A stretch of DNA of 64,000 nt, taken from positions 37,077,712 through 37,141,711 of the forward strand of contig NC_068365.1 in NCBI RefSeq assembly GCF_020536995.1. Direction: 5' to 3'. The stretch is from Dreissena polymorpha (taxonomy: Eukaryota; Mollusca; Bivalvia; Myida; Dreissenidae). Positions 39,701 through 50,269 of this stretch are shown here, piece by piece. The position numbers were made by a program, and so were the translations under genes. Below the pieces are notes generated by a model. That model did not search any database, was not told the origin of the DNA, and saw only the letters and a list, made by a program, of their open reading frames with translations. Position 1 is the stretch's first letter; the number at the start of each line of letters is the position of its first letter.

Positions 39701-40052
39701 CCGGTGTGCTGTGAGTCCCACAGGGGACAGGTTGTACATCACCAGCTGGTCCCAGAACAAGCCTCTCACCCTGGCCAGGGATGGAACACTCCTGGCTACA
39801 TTGAAAAACCCAGCACAAGATGGCCCATATGGTCTACATGTGACCCCTGCAGGCCAGGTGCTGGTCTGTGGAAGCTGGTCCAACACTGTACTACAGGTGG
39901 ACAGCGAGGGGAGGAGTGAGCTGGCCAATCTGGCTACATGGGAGAGTGATGGACTGAGTTACCCTGAGTCAGTCTGCTACAGCAGCACCACATCATCCAT
40001 CATTGTGGGACAGTGGAATAGCGACACAATCCTGGTGTTCAGAGTGGAATAG
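24438..40052 (+). CDS. TRIM-like B-box / coiled-coil / beta-propeller protein gene, three exons
   Basis: Probable member of the TRIM-like family expanded in bivalves: two N-terminal B-box zinc-binding modules without a RING finger, a helical coiled-coil region, and a C-terminal six-bladed NHL-like beta-propeller. The product would be about 550 residues. Such proteins are presumed cytoplasmic scaffolds or ubiquitin-pathway adaptors; without a RING, ligase activity is not implied. Exons are 24438-24782, 36851-37815 and 39697-40052. Both junctions have GT-AG borders and matching phases (AG+G gives Arg; G+TG gives Val). Either of two near ATGs may start it: 24438, or 24453 (MADLSTSSHCKGSDE), which better fits family N-termini. 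Exon 1 carries an apparent 4-nt insertion that shifts the frame in B-box 2, so this may be a pseudogene, a null allele or an assembly error. I see no close AATAAA after the stop. Confidence 0.8.
25590..25945. repeat. TATGCCCCCC satellite, short copy in intron 1
   Basis: Same family as 16197-17402: TATGCCCCCCTTCAAAGAAG, a GTCCGT-rich block, then GGTTTCC units with CATAGGTACATTGATCATGA and TCACTAGGTCAAAGGTC. It has about two units. The close similarity to the larger array points to recent spread. Confidence 0.8.
25946..26685. other. Intron 1 stretch, nothing recognised
   Basis: AT-rich intronic sequence without a supported gene or repeat that I can name. Confidence 0.45.
26686..26840. mobile_element. 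Degenerate MITE, GTCATG...GGGTCTTAT family
   Basis: The left end GTCATGTACAAATGGGTCTT and the complement of the right end (GTCATGCAAAAATTGGTCTT) match each other and the TIR of the better-kept relative at 29807-30008. Inner arms (CCAGCGTAGCTC, with GAGCTACACTGGCC on the far side) also pair, so the whole unit folds as a long hairpin. Confidence 0.65.
27146..27304. mobile_element. MITE-like long inverted repeat
   Basis: Perfect 29-bp arms (27158-27186 and 27263-27291; AACAGGTTACTGTCCCATCG at the outer end) are extended by weaker pairing to 27146 and 27304. The spacer contains GCTCGACAAGCCTCGCC, which is partly self-complementary. Non-coding. Confidence 0.7.
27305..29806. other. Intron 1 stretch, only a small palindrome seen
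   Basis: A 15-bp palindrome (AAAGTGTTATTGGAT at 27401, mirrored at 27421-27435 with one mismatch) sits beside a segment rich in CCGCCCA. Apart from this the sequence is AT-rich and no exon is supported. Confidence 0.45.
29807..30008. mobile_element. MITE with 22-23-bp perfect TIRs
   Basis: Left TIR at about 29808-29829 (GTCATGCGAAAATGGGTCTT) and right TIR at about 29986-30007 are exact reverse complements. Total length about 200 bp, non-coding, lying in intron 1 of the TRIM-like gene. Sharp TIRs indicate a young copy relative to 26686-26840. Confidence 0.75.
30498..30592. repeat. Near-perfect 40-bp-arm palindrome at element end
   Basis: Arms centred near 30544 contain GCGCATGTTATTGGCACC and its complement GGTGCCAATAACATGCGC, with only a few mismatches across about 40 bp. 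It lies just inside the left TIR of the 4.3-kb element, where cruciform formation could matter for transposition. Confidence 0.75.
32202..32502 (-). pseudogene. Proline-rich exon-like segment of the 4.3-kb element
   Basis: After an acceptor-like CTTTTGCAG on the minus strand, the frame from 32502 reads DQYAFKILKKRRTQATSVV, then PAPAFPVSPAAFQVPPAA. Further on, a different frame keeps the same style (VPPPYSVKVSPNAEVQVPPA, TAVQVPPTAVT) to a stop at 32202-32204. This indicates one coding exon broken by a frameshift, with QVPPA-type repeats and an N-terminal basic KKRR patch. The segment is GC-rich against its surroundings. Other minus-strand segments (near 33400 and 33030-32950) are open but unconvincing. 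Function unknown. Confidence 0.35.
34120..34206. repeat. Strong hairpin: 24-bp perfect stem, 5-nt loop
   Basis: GTGTCAAAAATATTATGTGG at 34137 runs into GGCTT, loop GCCAG, and an exact complement ending GACAC at 34189. AT-rich arms (ATTAAAAATATT) extend the stem outward to about 34120 and 34206. It lies in the right part of the 4.3-kb element. It might be a nested tiny MITE or a structural signal. Confidence 0.75.
34748..36350. repeat. Related AT-rich repeat copies, including uninterrupted sites
   Basis: The segments 34800-34960 and 35335-35640 share GTCTATCGTAT, TGAAC, GTTCAACG or GGTCAACG and AATATAAACAAG with the sequence flanking the 4.3-kb element, and each lacks that element. At 36000 a TAGACGGTCGCTAAAGCGAC block resembles a dispersed repeat end. 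No gene is supported. Confidence 0.55.
36375..36640. repeat. C-rich/A-rich minisatellite
   Basis: About three units of roughly 60-70 bp, each with a CCCCCC run, an A or T run and AACATC, lie just upstream of TRIM-like exon 2. The proline-rich translation is an artefact. Confidence 0.75.
36851..37815 (+). CDS. TRIM-like gene exon 2: coiled coil and first propeller blades
   Basis: The acceptor is TTTTAGCAG at 36842-36850. The exon opens CSKVTPISELTNSQ, completing B-box 2. Residues such as DLQGLSVELKTVMGGIKSL and KELNEIKEEVISIKG suggest a helical, coiled-coil middle. From IRGICVLPDGQVLVVDRDNQ onward the sequence has the repeated blade pattern of NHL-like propellers (LPDGQVLV, PIDICLITPSEVAVA, RGIAHHQGDLFVTSG). 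It ends GAATATAAAG before GTAAG at 37816. If intron 2 is retained, the frame stops at 37896-37898. Confidence 0.85.
37910..38625. repeat. Bivalve satellite, CTCGGCTGTTTTC family, in intron 2
   Basis: Four units of about 140-150 bp carry GCTCTAAAATCAAAGTGCTT, CACCTACAACTTTGAAACTT and TCACTAGGTCAAAGGTCAAG. Two units (38109-38123 and 38548-38562) contain the perfect palindrome AGGTCACTGTGACCT. It is flanked by CTCGGCTG and a GCTCTTGTTTTA end. Confidence 0.85.
38626..39683. other. Remainder of TRIM-like intron 2, nothing recognised
   Basis: AT-rich intronic sequence. One open frame near 39208-39471 has no recognisable motif and is probably chance. Confidence 0.5.
39697..40052 (+). CDS. TRIM-like gene exon 3: C-terminal propeller blades
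   Basis: The acceptor CTCTGTTTTGCAG is at 39684-39696. The split Val codon is followed by NRCAVSPTGDRLYITSWSQN, GPYGLHVTPAGQVLVCGSWS and SVCYSSTTSSIIVGQWNSD, ending ILVFRVE-stop at 40050-40052. Blade motifs (SPTGDRLYIT, TPAGQVLVCG) match the style of exon 2. The exon is more GC-rich than its surroundings. Confidence 0.85.
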
Positions 40053-41631
40053 TGTGTACATGTATGTATTAGTTGTTGTAATTAGTGATAAATATTTCAA
40101 TGACAATGTGTTGTTTAGCATACCAACATTGTAGTGCAAGTGTGTAGTTAAAAGATACAAATAATTTATGTACACATATTGTTATCTAATTACACAATGT
40201 GAGGGTTTTTGTTTAAACATTACATCTAATGAATATTATGTTATATGTTGTCATAACGTTTGTGCCATTATGGTCCTAAAATTTAGTTCGTGTAAACAAA
40301 GTTCTTGCATGAAAAAACAAATCATTTCAACTGAAAATGTAATATTTGTACATAGATGCACATGTACATAGCAACTGAGGCTATTTTTAGACTTTCATTT
40401 CTATAAACACCATGATGCCATGTAAAAAATTTATATGGATGAATACTTTTTTTTCTAAAATATGAAATTGTTTAAGTAATCTTTGGAGGAGTATATATTG
40501 ATATTGTACGCAATGTTTACAGAAAGGTAACACATGATGTAATATTTATTAATTTGCCATGTTTTTCGCTGTTGAACATTTGTTTTTGATTTTCATTACA
40601 TTAATATAAACATGTGTGTGTTAATTACATTCTTCATAAATTGGTTTGAGTCCTAAATATACATAAAAGAAATACATCAAGCTATTCTGCTGCTACAGTC
40701 GCTGCTGAGTCAGGACAACGATGCTGAGGATGTGGGGGACAAGGATGACCTGACTACGCAGAAGGTAACATAGACCCTTTGTCCATCCTTTTCTTTGTCA
40801 TTTGGGAAAAAATGCCATTGTGGGTTTGGAATATTTTCCTGTGAAAAGTCAATTGATTTGGGAAAAACTAATTTAATATCATTCTTTCTCATATATCAAC
40901 TTATATGAATAATGATTGATTGAGATATAATAATTATAATGCATAAAAACCGGAACATCACGTCAGGCAATTTACGCGTGTTTAGTGGAAAAAAAACCGC
41001 TCCGATTGGACTTTTTTTATCACATTGTTACACAGTATCATATATGCCAAAATTTGACAACAAATGGTGAATGTTTGTGTTTCTTGGAAATTTTGAGCAA
41101 TTTTATGGTAAATATTTATCAGAATGTCCTTTTAATAATGGAATATACGGGAGTATCGGGTAATGAGTAGCAACGCTAAAAGTAGTAAGTTGGCAGTATT
41201 AGATAAAAAAATATGGTTTCATACGGATGTATTAAGGAATCGATCGAGACGCGATTATGGGTATCTATGTGGAAAAGGGTTAAAAGAATTTTTGTTAAAT
41301 CTCGTTATTAATGACTTTATTGCTGTTTTTTCTTGAAGAGTCATAACGCACTGTCATTACGTCATTTCACTCTGAAAAAAAACAAACCCACATATGTAGG
41401 GTGCAGTCCTCCCCCCCCCCCCATGGCCCCGGGCCGCCTGAAAAAAATATCTGTTGAAAGCACTGTAATTTTAATACATGTAAGGCACTTATTTAAAAAC
41501 AAATAAAATGCTTCGGGTATGGGTCCGTTTTACAGACCCATATATACACCAGGAACACGCCGTTTTGTGTTTTTCCTGTTTATTAAGAATGCAAAAAGAT
41601 GAGGTGGTAAAGAACATAATGAATTTACATA

Positions 41632-41755
41632 AGGTAAAATATCCTCTTAAATTGTTTGTATATAGTACATATGGTAAAATATCCTCTTAAATTGTTTGTA
41701 TCTTACATATGGTAAAATATCCTCTTAAATTGTTTGTATATTGCATAATCATTGA
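41632..41755. repeat. Three-copy minisatellite
   Basis: Three units of about 40 bp share GGTAAAATATCCTCTTAAAT and TGTTTGTAT and are almost identical. Local tandem duplication in non-coding sequence. Confidence 0.8.
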
Positions 41756-42294
41756 TATTCCTCCTCATCAAATTTTGGTGATTACAAAAGTATTTCATGG
41801 GCATATTATTAGTTAATGTGTGGATTACTCAGTTTAAAAAAATAAATGAGGAATTTGTGTCAGTTCATTTCCCGTGTGTTTGTGATAAATTTGTGGCACG
41901 GTAAAACATTAAAATCAACAAAAATAGCCCCAAACGCATAATAATGGTTTTACAGTGTTACCTCTGTATTAAAAATGCTAAATATGAAATGGACAAGATT
42001 ATGATATGATTTCATAGAAGTTAAAATTGTGTCTTTTCTTTTATGTATCATGTTTACAGTGTTGAGTTTGTAAAAAGTTGTGAGATATTTAGTTAAGCTT
42101 TGAATGCCTTGGTTCTATAGAGCCTGTTTGCAAGGAGGTGTTAAGTTCTTGAGGTGTATACTGTGTTATTGTATTTTTGTCAATTATAGGGGCCAAAATT
42201 GGCCCCATATCAAATGCTGGAACTATGTATTTTTCCCAAACAACTTCCTAAAATTCCCAATTGAAGGTAAAGTAAAAGAAATTTGTCTAGCAGA

Positions 42295-42655
42295 AAGTGT
42301 TGTCCCTGATAAGCCTGTGTGGCTGTATAGGCTTATCTGGGCAGACACTTAGTGCACAATTTATAAAGCAGTGTTTTCTCGGAATTAGGCTCAAAGTAAA
42401 TCCCGCTACAGTCTGTTACAGAGTTGTACAAATTGATACCAGGTGAGCCTTGTTATGGGAAAAGGGTGCTTAATGCATGTTATGTACCATCCACAGATTA
42501 GCCTGTGCAGTGTGCACTCAGAATTATCAGGGATAATGCTTTCCATTTTTGAGGAAATTTTCGCTTTAAAGAAATTATTTCTAAACAAAAATCATGTCTT
42601 GGTGGAAAGTGTCAAGTTAGCCTGTGTGGACTGCACAGGCTAATGTGGTACTATA
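42295..42655. repeat. Dispersed palindromic repeat, AGCCTGTG family
   Basis: Two hairpin-like blocks (GATAAGCCTGTGTGG near 42308, and GTTAGCCTGTGTGGACTGCA followed by CAGGCTAA near 42615) bracket a middle with ACAGATTAGCCTGTGCAG at about 42492. The inverted AGCCTGTG/CACAGGCT core marks this as a MITE-like family with a related copy at 44040-44215. Confidence 0.65.
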
Positions 42656-44039
42656 CATATTCATTAAGCCCAGTTGTCCAGAATATGGCTCAAGTTTTGT
42701 CTGCTTCCAGTCTGTTGGTATTTGTAAATTCTGATTTGAACAAATATGGTATAAAACCACTATGATTAAAAACTGGTAATTGAGACATCGGTGTACATAT
42801 AAATGAAAATTTAACTTACATATTGAGCAATTCTTATAGTAGCTCACAATTTCCCAATTTAACATAGTGTGTCATTTTTAAAGAGTTGGCTACTCATTTT
42901 CACAAAATTGAAAATTTCGGGCAGTATTTTGTTCACAAAATATCATATCAAACACAGTTAATGTTTAAAATAACTTGGACAAAATATTGTTTTGTTATTG
43001 GTAACTGTGAAAATATAGATTTATAGGCGTCATCAAAGTACAGGCAAACTAGTATTGTAATATGATAGTAATTAAGGGCAAATGACCTGTAACATAATTT
43101 TTACTCCAAGGGGTATGTGAAAAAAAGCCTTTTCTTTCCATCTTTATAAAGTACACATAATAGGCACTTCCTTATATGCAAGTGGACTAATAAAATGAGC
43201 ACTGAAACTGAACATTTCAACAAAAACGCATGTCAACGAATATATTTTAATTGGATTTGTGCAATTAAGTTCCATGCAATTAAAAAGACTTATAATTCCC
43301 AAATTAAAAGATAGAATTTTCCCGATGTAGGATATTATTACGCTAATTTTCCTCATTGGTGTGGTACAGATACTTTTTTCAATTTGGCAAAAAAATTGCT
43401 GGTGTATTACTAATTTACTAGTTCAAAAGACTTCATATTGGTTTCTCAATGTTACAGCAACTGCTAAGCACAGAAGATAAAGGAGTAGTGAAAGGCTCAG
43501 CCAAATCAAAGTCCAGCGTTGTGAGGGTGACACAGCCTCTCCATGTCCTCGTATTGCAACATGAAGGACATTTAAGCTGAAACTAACAAGGGAGAGAACT
43601 ATAGATCTGCACCAGCAGTGAGTTGTTGCCCTTAAGTTGTTTAATGTTTTATTTATTTTTATTATGCCTTACAACTTACTTGTTGATTGACTTTAAAACT
43701 GTTTTCTAGTGTGAATTTAAACAGATTTTAACCATCAAAGATCTGTAAAGGCATGGTAAAATAATATGTGTGTGTGTGTTTTTTGCAACGTTGGTGAGAC
43801 ATTAATATTATTGTTAAATAATAATATTGATGCCTCCCATTTATTGAAACATATATTAAAAATAAAACATATCTAATAGCATTTTAAAAGTAATGTGATT
43901 AATAGAATAAATACAATTAAAAAATATAAAAAAATTTACCAGATGGTTTTCCTTCTTTTTGTTATGCAGCGAAAAATTGGCTAATAGATAAATAAGCTGT
44001 GATGTGGAAAAATGGGGCCTTATGCATGTGCTTAAATTG

Positions 44040-44215
44040 TTGGCACAGATTAGCCTGTGCAGTCCACACAGGCTAATCATGGACAACACTTTCCTCTTAA
44101 AGGTATTTTTCATTGAACAAATAATCCTCTTAACGAAAATCCAGTCTAGTCAGAAAGTACCCTCCCTTATTAGCTTATGTGAATTTCACATGCTAATCTG
44201 GGACGACACTTTCTT
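44040..44215. repeat. Dispersed palindromic repeat, AGCCTGTG family, second copy
   Basis: AGATTAGCCTGTGCAGTCCA is followed by CACAGGCTAATC, giving a near-perfect palindrome, then a second, more diverged palindrome near 44170-44205. Same family as 42295-42655 and the source of the motif seen in the satellite at 46.4-47.8 kb. Confidence 0.7.
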
Positions 44216-45083
44216 ACATTAGTGATCCGCATATTGGCTTATGAAAATACATCTCTGAAAATGGAGTAAAGATAATAGATATAAATGTACAGATAAGTAT
44301 AGCATTAGCCAACACTTTTCTTGTTTTAATACTAAATGACTTAATTGTATTTATGTTCATGCTATTAAGGACAAGGAACCAATAAAATGCCAGATTAGAA
44401 ATCCATGTTGTTGAAAACCTTCACAACCTGTCAAGAGGCATAGTTTGTTATAGATTATAATATAATTTGTTACAAGTTCCTATCACCCACTGTGTTGTTA
44501 TTGTTTTCAGCAGAGCACCAGCATTGATATCTAGTTGGCCCAGCTACCGCACGAGTCCCGCCTGCAGGAGCCCCAGTCCAGGACAACCCTTCCCCTCCCC
44601 TGACTTCTAACTCCTCCCCCTTGACCTCCTGACTCAAAAAGTCAGCATCGTTGAACAACTCCGTTCTGCAGGAAATTCTGAGCATGATTCTGTTCTGAAC
44701 AAACACAATGCCCTCTTCAAGTTGTCCACACATAAGCCTGGGTAGTTTTGTTAAGCTAGAGTTCCCCGTGGGCCTGAGAGGGATGAGTGTTACAGACACA
44801 AAAAGTTATAGCAGTAGTTATGGTAACGCCAACAGTCAGTTGTTGCTGTTGGACATCACAACAAATATCATGAAGAATAAAAAGTTCAATAACTTGTTCC
44901 AATCTTTATGGGACAAACAGAAATTGAACGGGGAAAAATCAAGGAACAATAAAAGCATAAGCTTTCCTAGTGGGATACTTCTGCTGTTGATAGTTAGGAC
45001 GACAGTAGAGTTACGGACTGCCCCAGATTGTCCTCTCAGCGGCCAAAATATCATAATAGAACAGACTTTTGGCAATGTTACTG

Positions 45084-45433
45084 ACAAAGAAAGGCAGTAA
45101 TGACTTGGTTGTGAACACCTCGAGCATGATACATCCATGCTGACACAGAAAGGCAGTAATGACTTGGTTGTGAAAACCCAGAGCACGCTGCATCCATGCT
45201 GACAAAGAAAGGCAGTAATGACTTGGTTGTGAACACCTCGAGCACGATACATCCATGCTGACAAAAAAAGGCAGTAATGACTTGGTTGTGAACACCTAGA
45301 GCAGGATACATCCATGTTGATAAAGAAAGGCGGAAATGACTTGGTTGTGAACACCCAGAGCATGATACATCAATGCTGACATAGAAAGGCAGTAATGACT
45401 TGGTTGTGAACACCCAGAGCACGATACATCCAT
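45084..45433. repeat. 59-bp minisatellite, six units
   Basis: TGACTTGGTTGTGAA recurs at 45101, 45160, 45219, 45278, 45337 and 45396, an exact 59-bp period. Units contain GGCAGTAATGACTTGGTTGT and ATACATCCATGCTGACA. As 59 is not a multiple of 3 and the minus strand lacks stops, three overlapping minus-strand frames stay open. They are artefacts. Confidence 0.9.
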
Positions 45434-46412
45434 GGGGTGTGCATCAGACACGAATTCTGCATATTATTGTAAACAAGTTGCTAAAAGTGAACACGTCTGG
45501 TTTTGTTATGAGCACTTCCCACTCAGAGCCCAAAGGTCCTCGCATTGAATCGATGCAAAAGAAGACTTTGAAAAATTACAGCAGTTGTGTTGTGTGGTCC
45601 AGTAATCCTTTCAACTCTCAACCTGAAGTTTATCAAAACTCATTCTTAGCCCTTTGCAATATCACACCTTGCAACACAGTGTACTTTACCATGAATGTTT
45701 CGCGGTTTAAAACACCAAAATTTCAATTTAAAGTTTGTGCGCGTAATATATTGATACATTGCTATTCTGAGTTCTAATTGCGATATCCAAAATATCAATA
45801 ATAGATGAAATGTTTGGCATTAAAAAACAGGTCTGTAAAGTAATGTGTTACAGTGAATATTCATTTGTCACTAAAAAATCAGTTTGCTTGTCATTTCCTT
45901 TTAAGCAAACATTATTAGACAACAAAACTAACGTTGTTTAAGTGAAAGTCCAAGACAATTCTGACCCAGTTTGGGCACAAATACAACAACTAATTAAAGA
46001 AATTCAGTTTGTCTTGCGTCGGCCTACATGTAGCAAGCCTCTTATAAACATCTCCTAAGTTGGCTACATCAAGGCTTTCAACAGGGGAGCTGGGCATCGA
46101 CACATTGTTCCGAACGAGTCGCTCGAACTGAAACGATCCGATCAAACAGAGAGCAGGCGCTGCGTGACTCGTCTGTTAATGTGACTGACCTCGATATGTT
46201 GCTGTCCAATAATGTGAGCGTTACTCCAGATTAGCTGTCTGTGATTGACCCAATTCAACAACAGTTGTTGTCAGGAATTTCCGGCTTTGGTATGGCGATT
46301 TGGCGTCGGGGCTTCATCTCTGTCTTTGGCCTGGTCGCAGCAGAAGCAGCAACAAGAACAACAATTAGTATAAGAGACGTTATCTGGGATATGGGGCTTC
46401 ATGTATGTGCTT

Positions 46413-47838
46413 AAAGTGTCATCCCATATTAGCGTGTGCAGACTGCACATACATTAAGTCCTATTAAAGTGTCTTCCCAGATTAGCCTGTGCAGACTGCA
46501 CATACATTAAGTCCTATCAGAGTGTCATCCCATATTAGCCTGTGCAGACTGCACATACATTAAGTCCTATTAAAGTGTCTTCCCAGATTAGCCTGTGCAG
46601 ACTGCACATGCATTAAGTCCTATTAAAGTGTCATCCCAGATTAGCCTGTGCAGACTGCACATACATTAAGTCCTATAAAAGTGTCATCCCAGATTAGCCT
46701 GTGCAGACTGCACATACATTAAGTCCTATTAAAGTGTCATCCCATATTATCCTGTGCAGACTGCACATACATTAAGTCCTATTTAAGTGTAATCCCATAT
46801 TAGCCTGTGCACACTGCACATACATAAATTCCTATTAAAGTGTCATCACAGACTATCCTGTGCAGACTGCACATACATTAAGTCCTATTAAAGTGTCTTT
46901 CCAGAATATCCTGTGCAGACTGCACATACATTAAGTCCTATTAAAGTGTCATCCCAGATTAGCCTGTGCAGACTGCACATACATTAAGTCCTATTAAAGT
47001 GTCATCCCATATTATCCTGTGCAGACTGCACATACATTAAGTCCTATTAAAGTGTCATCACAGATTATCCTGTGCAGACTGCACATACATTAAGTCCTAT
47101 TAAAGTGTCATCCCAGATAAGCCTGTGCAGACTGCACATACATAAAGTCCTATTAAAGTGTCATCCCAGATTAGCCTGTGCAGACTGCACATACATAAAG
47201 TCCTATTAAAGTGTCATCCCAGATTAGCCTGTGCAGACTGCAGATACATTAAGTCCTATTAAAGTGTCATCAGATTAACCTGTGCAGACTGCACATACAT
47301 TAAGTCCTATTTAAGTGTCATCCCAGATTAGCCTGTGCAGACTGCACATACATTAAGTCCTATTAAAGTGTCATCTCAGATTAGCCTGTGCAGACTGCAC
47401 ATACATTAAGCCCTATTAAAGTGTCATCTCAGATTAGCCTGTGCAGACTGCACATACTTAAGTCCTATTAAAGTGCCATCCCAGATTAGCCTGTGCAGAC
47501 TGCACATAAATTAAGTCCTATTAAAGTGTCATCCCAGATTAGCCTGTGCAGACTGCACATACATTAAGACCTATTAAAGTGTCATTCCAGATTAGCCTGT
47601 GCAGACTGCACATACATAAAATCCTATTAAAATGTCATCTCACATAAGCCTGTGCAGACTGCACATACATTAAGCCCTATTAAAGTGTCATCTCATATTA
47701 GCCTGTGCAGACTGCACATACATTAAGTCCTATTAAAGTGTCATCCCAGATTAGCCTGTGCAAACTGCACATACATTAAGTCCTATTAAAGTGTCATCCC
47801 AGATTAGCCTGTGCAGACTGCACATACATTAAGCCCTA
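46413..47838. repeat. 53-bp satellite array, about 27 units
   Basis: Unit core ATTAGCCTGTGCAGACTGCA, then CATACATTAAGTCCTATTAA and AGTGTCATCCCAG, totals 53 bp and is repeated about 27 times with a few percent divergence. The GTGCAGACTGCAC part is palindromic. The array lies between exon-like pieces of the unidentified gene. Confidence 0.9.
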
Positions 47839-47974
47839 TTTTCCCAGAATGAGACTCGTATACTTCACTTCACATCAGTATTTTATGTGCCTGAAAAGTT
47901 TCTAGCATCAAATGGGAATTATGTGCTTTTAAATTGATCACACTTAGTAAATAAAATCCAAATAGCACTTGATC

Positions 47975-49674
47975 TGATCTCAATTTTAATCATAGAAGGT
48001 CAGGGCATTAAGTTTTGTATATGTTCGACCGAAATTCAGCCCCTGAACCAAAAGTTTATCCTTGCATAAAAATCAGCTTTAATAGAATTGTTAAATTATA
48101 TTTAATTTTAGTAAAATAATTATGTAAAAGCCTTCAGCTCATTTTAAAATTATTTTCTTTTTTTTTCAATATTTATTTAAATTACTGGATTTTGTTTTAA
48201 GAGCCTGTTCCTACAGGAACCCATGCAATCATAGATCGGTACCTAGCTGAACAACAGGCTGTCTGGTCAGCTGGGCCCAGACGCCCAGTGACACTTCCTG
48301 GCACAGGACCTTGGGGCAAATGCTTTACTAGTCCTATCTGCAGGGTGGAGCCACACTGAACCTGGGGCTCCATACTTTCTTGGCCAGGGGTCAAGATAAC
48401 CTCGTCAATAAGGTAGGTTGGTAATGTAATTAATCATTTATAATGTGCAGTGTTTCACTCCAAATTTCAATTTGAACAGTTTGGGTGTGTTTAATATTGA
48501 TATAACTCTATCCTGGCTGCTTACTTAAACAAATCATTTATGTAAGTGTTAAATATTTATAATAGCCGCCATTTGGATTGCCTTGAAAGGGCTCAGTAAT
48601 TCACCCCGTTCTTCCTTTCAACCTTCCTTATGTCCGTCCCACCTTTTAGTGTTGCACGTAACTTAATAAATATTGGTTCTAGAGGGACACACAATGTTTG
48701 TATCAAGTGTACAATATATAGAAGGCTATGTTTGTATCAAGTGTTTAGTTTATATCCCATTTGTATCAAAATCCTTCCAACATAATTTTTTTCTTAAATA
48801 TTTTTTTACTCAAACAACATTGATTGATCTCAATTTTAATCATAGAAGGTCAGGGCATTAAGTTTTGTATATGTTCGACCGAAATTCAGCCCCTGAACCA
48901 AAAGTTTATCCTTGAATAAAAATCTGCTTTAATAGAATTGTTAAATTATATTTAATTTTAGTAAAATAGTTATGTAAAAGCCTTCAGCTCATTTTAAAAT
49001 TATTTTCTTTTTTTTCAATATTTATTTAAATTACTGGATTTTGTTTTAAGAGCCTGTTCCTACAGGAACCCATGCAATCATAGATCGGTACCTAGCTGAA
49101 CAACAGGCTGTCTGGTCAGCTGGGCCCAGACGCCCAGTGACACTTCCTGGCACAGGACCTTGGGGCAAATGCTTTACTAATCCTATCTGCAGGGTGGAGC
49201 CACACTAAACCTGGGGCTCCATACTTTCTTGGCCAGGGGTCAAGATAACCTCGTCAATAAGGTAGGTTGGTAATGTAATTAATCATTTATAATGTGCAGT
49301 GTTTCACTCCAAATTTCAATTTGAACAGTTTGGGTGTGTTTAATATTGATATAACTCTATCCTGGCTGCTTACTTAAACAAATCATTTATGTAAGTGTTA
49401 AATATTTATAATAGCCGCCATTTGGATTGCCTTGAAAGGGCTCAGTAATTCACCCCGTTCTTCCTTTCAACCTTCCTTATGTCCGTCCCATCTTTTAGTG
49501 TTGCACGTAACTTAATAAATATTGGTTCTAGAGGGACACACAATGTTTGTATCAAGTGTACAATATATAGAAGGCTATGTTTGTATCAAGTGTTTAGTTT
49601 ATATCCCATTTGTATCAAAATCCTTCCAACATAATTTTTTTCTTAAATATTTTTTTACTCAAACAACATTGATT
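47975..49674. repeat. Recent 850-bp tandem duplication including an exon
   Basis: 47975-48824 and 48825-49674 are nearly identical (offset exactly 850 for most of the length; one T-run length difference and a few substitutions). Each copy contains the same exon-like segment (about 48201-48411 and 49050-49261; EPVPTGTHAIIDRYLAEQQA). The junction carries the short shared TGAT, suggesting unequal exchange or template switching. Confidence 0.9.
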
Positions 49675-50269
49675 GACTTCTTATATTACTGATGCCATTT
49701 CAGAATGCATTGAACTATTTGGTTTACAGGGACAAATTCCTGGGATGCCCTAAGGTCTTTCTATCTGTTCACAGAGGTCTTATACTCACAAGTTCAAGCC
49801 CAGTGAGCGATGTTCAAATTATCAAACTCTGCATCTCAATAGATAAGTCACCTTGCCATTGCAAAAGGGGCCACTGTGGCAAAGCATTCAGGAGACCCAG
49901 TTGTAATAGCCTAAACCTTTTGATGCAATAAAGCTTTCACAAATACCCAATAGGTAAAACCCAATACAAACTGGGGTTTCTGCTCTTCAATTAATTGACC
50001 AGTTTATATAATCTAATTTGAAGGGTTCAGCCACAAACTACTTTATCTTATAAAGAAATTTGAAGAAAGTGCACAAGTTTCAAGTTAAACCCTCAAATTT
50101 TCATTTAAATTTAACATCTAGAGTTATATTAAAACTCAAAACCACAACAACAACAACAACAACAGCAAACAATTTATCAGCAGGTACCAACATATCTGAC
50201 TCTTTCACTCTTTACAAAATCATGTTCCATATCAACTGTAAGTGTGGTTCTTAAAATAACATTGAATAA

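Noticed and set aside
44836-45422. Minus-strand frames with repeated CSRCSQPSHYCL-type units
   Set aside because: They come from the 59-bp minisatellite, open in all three minus-strand frames; the cysteine-rich look is a coincidence of the repeat.
46413-47838. Possible CRISPR-like array because of regular 53-bp spacing
   Set aside because: The whole unit is conserved, with no unique spacers; it is a eukaryotic satellite.
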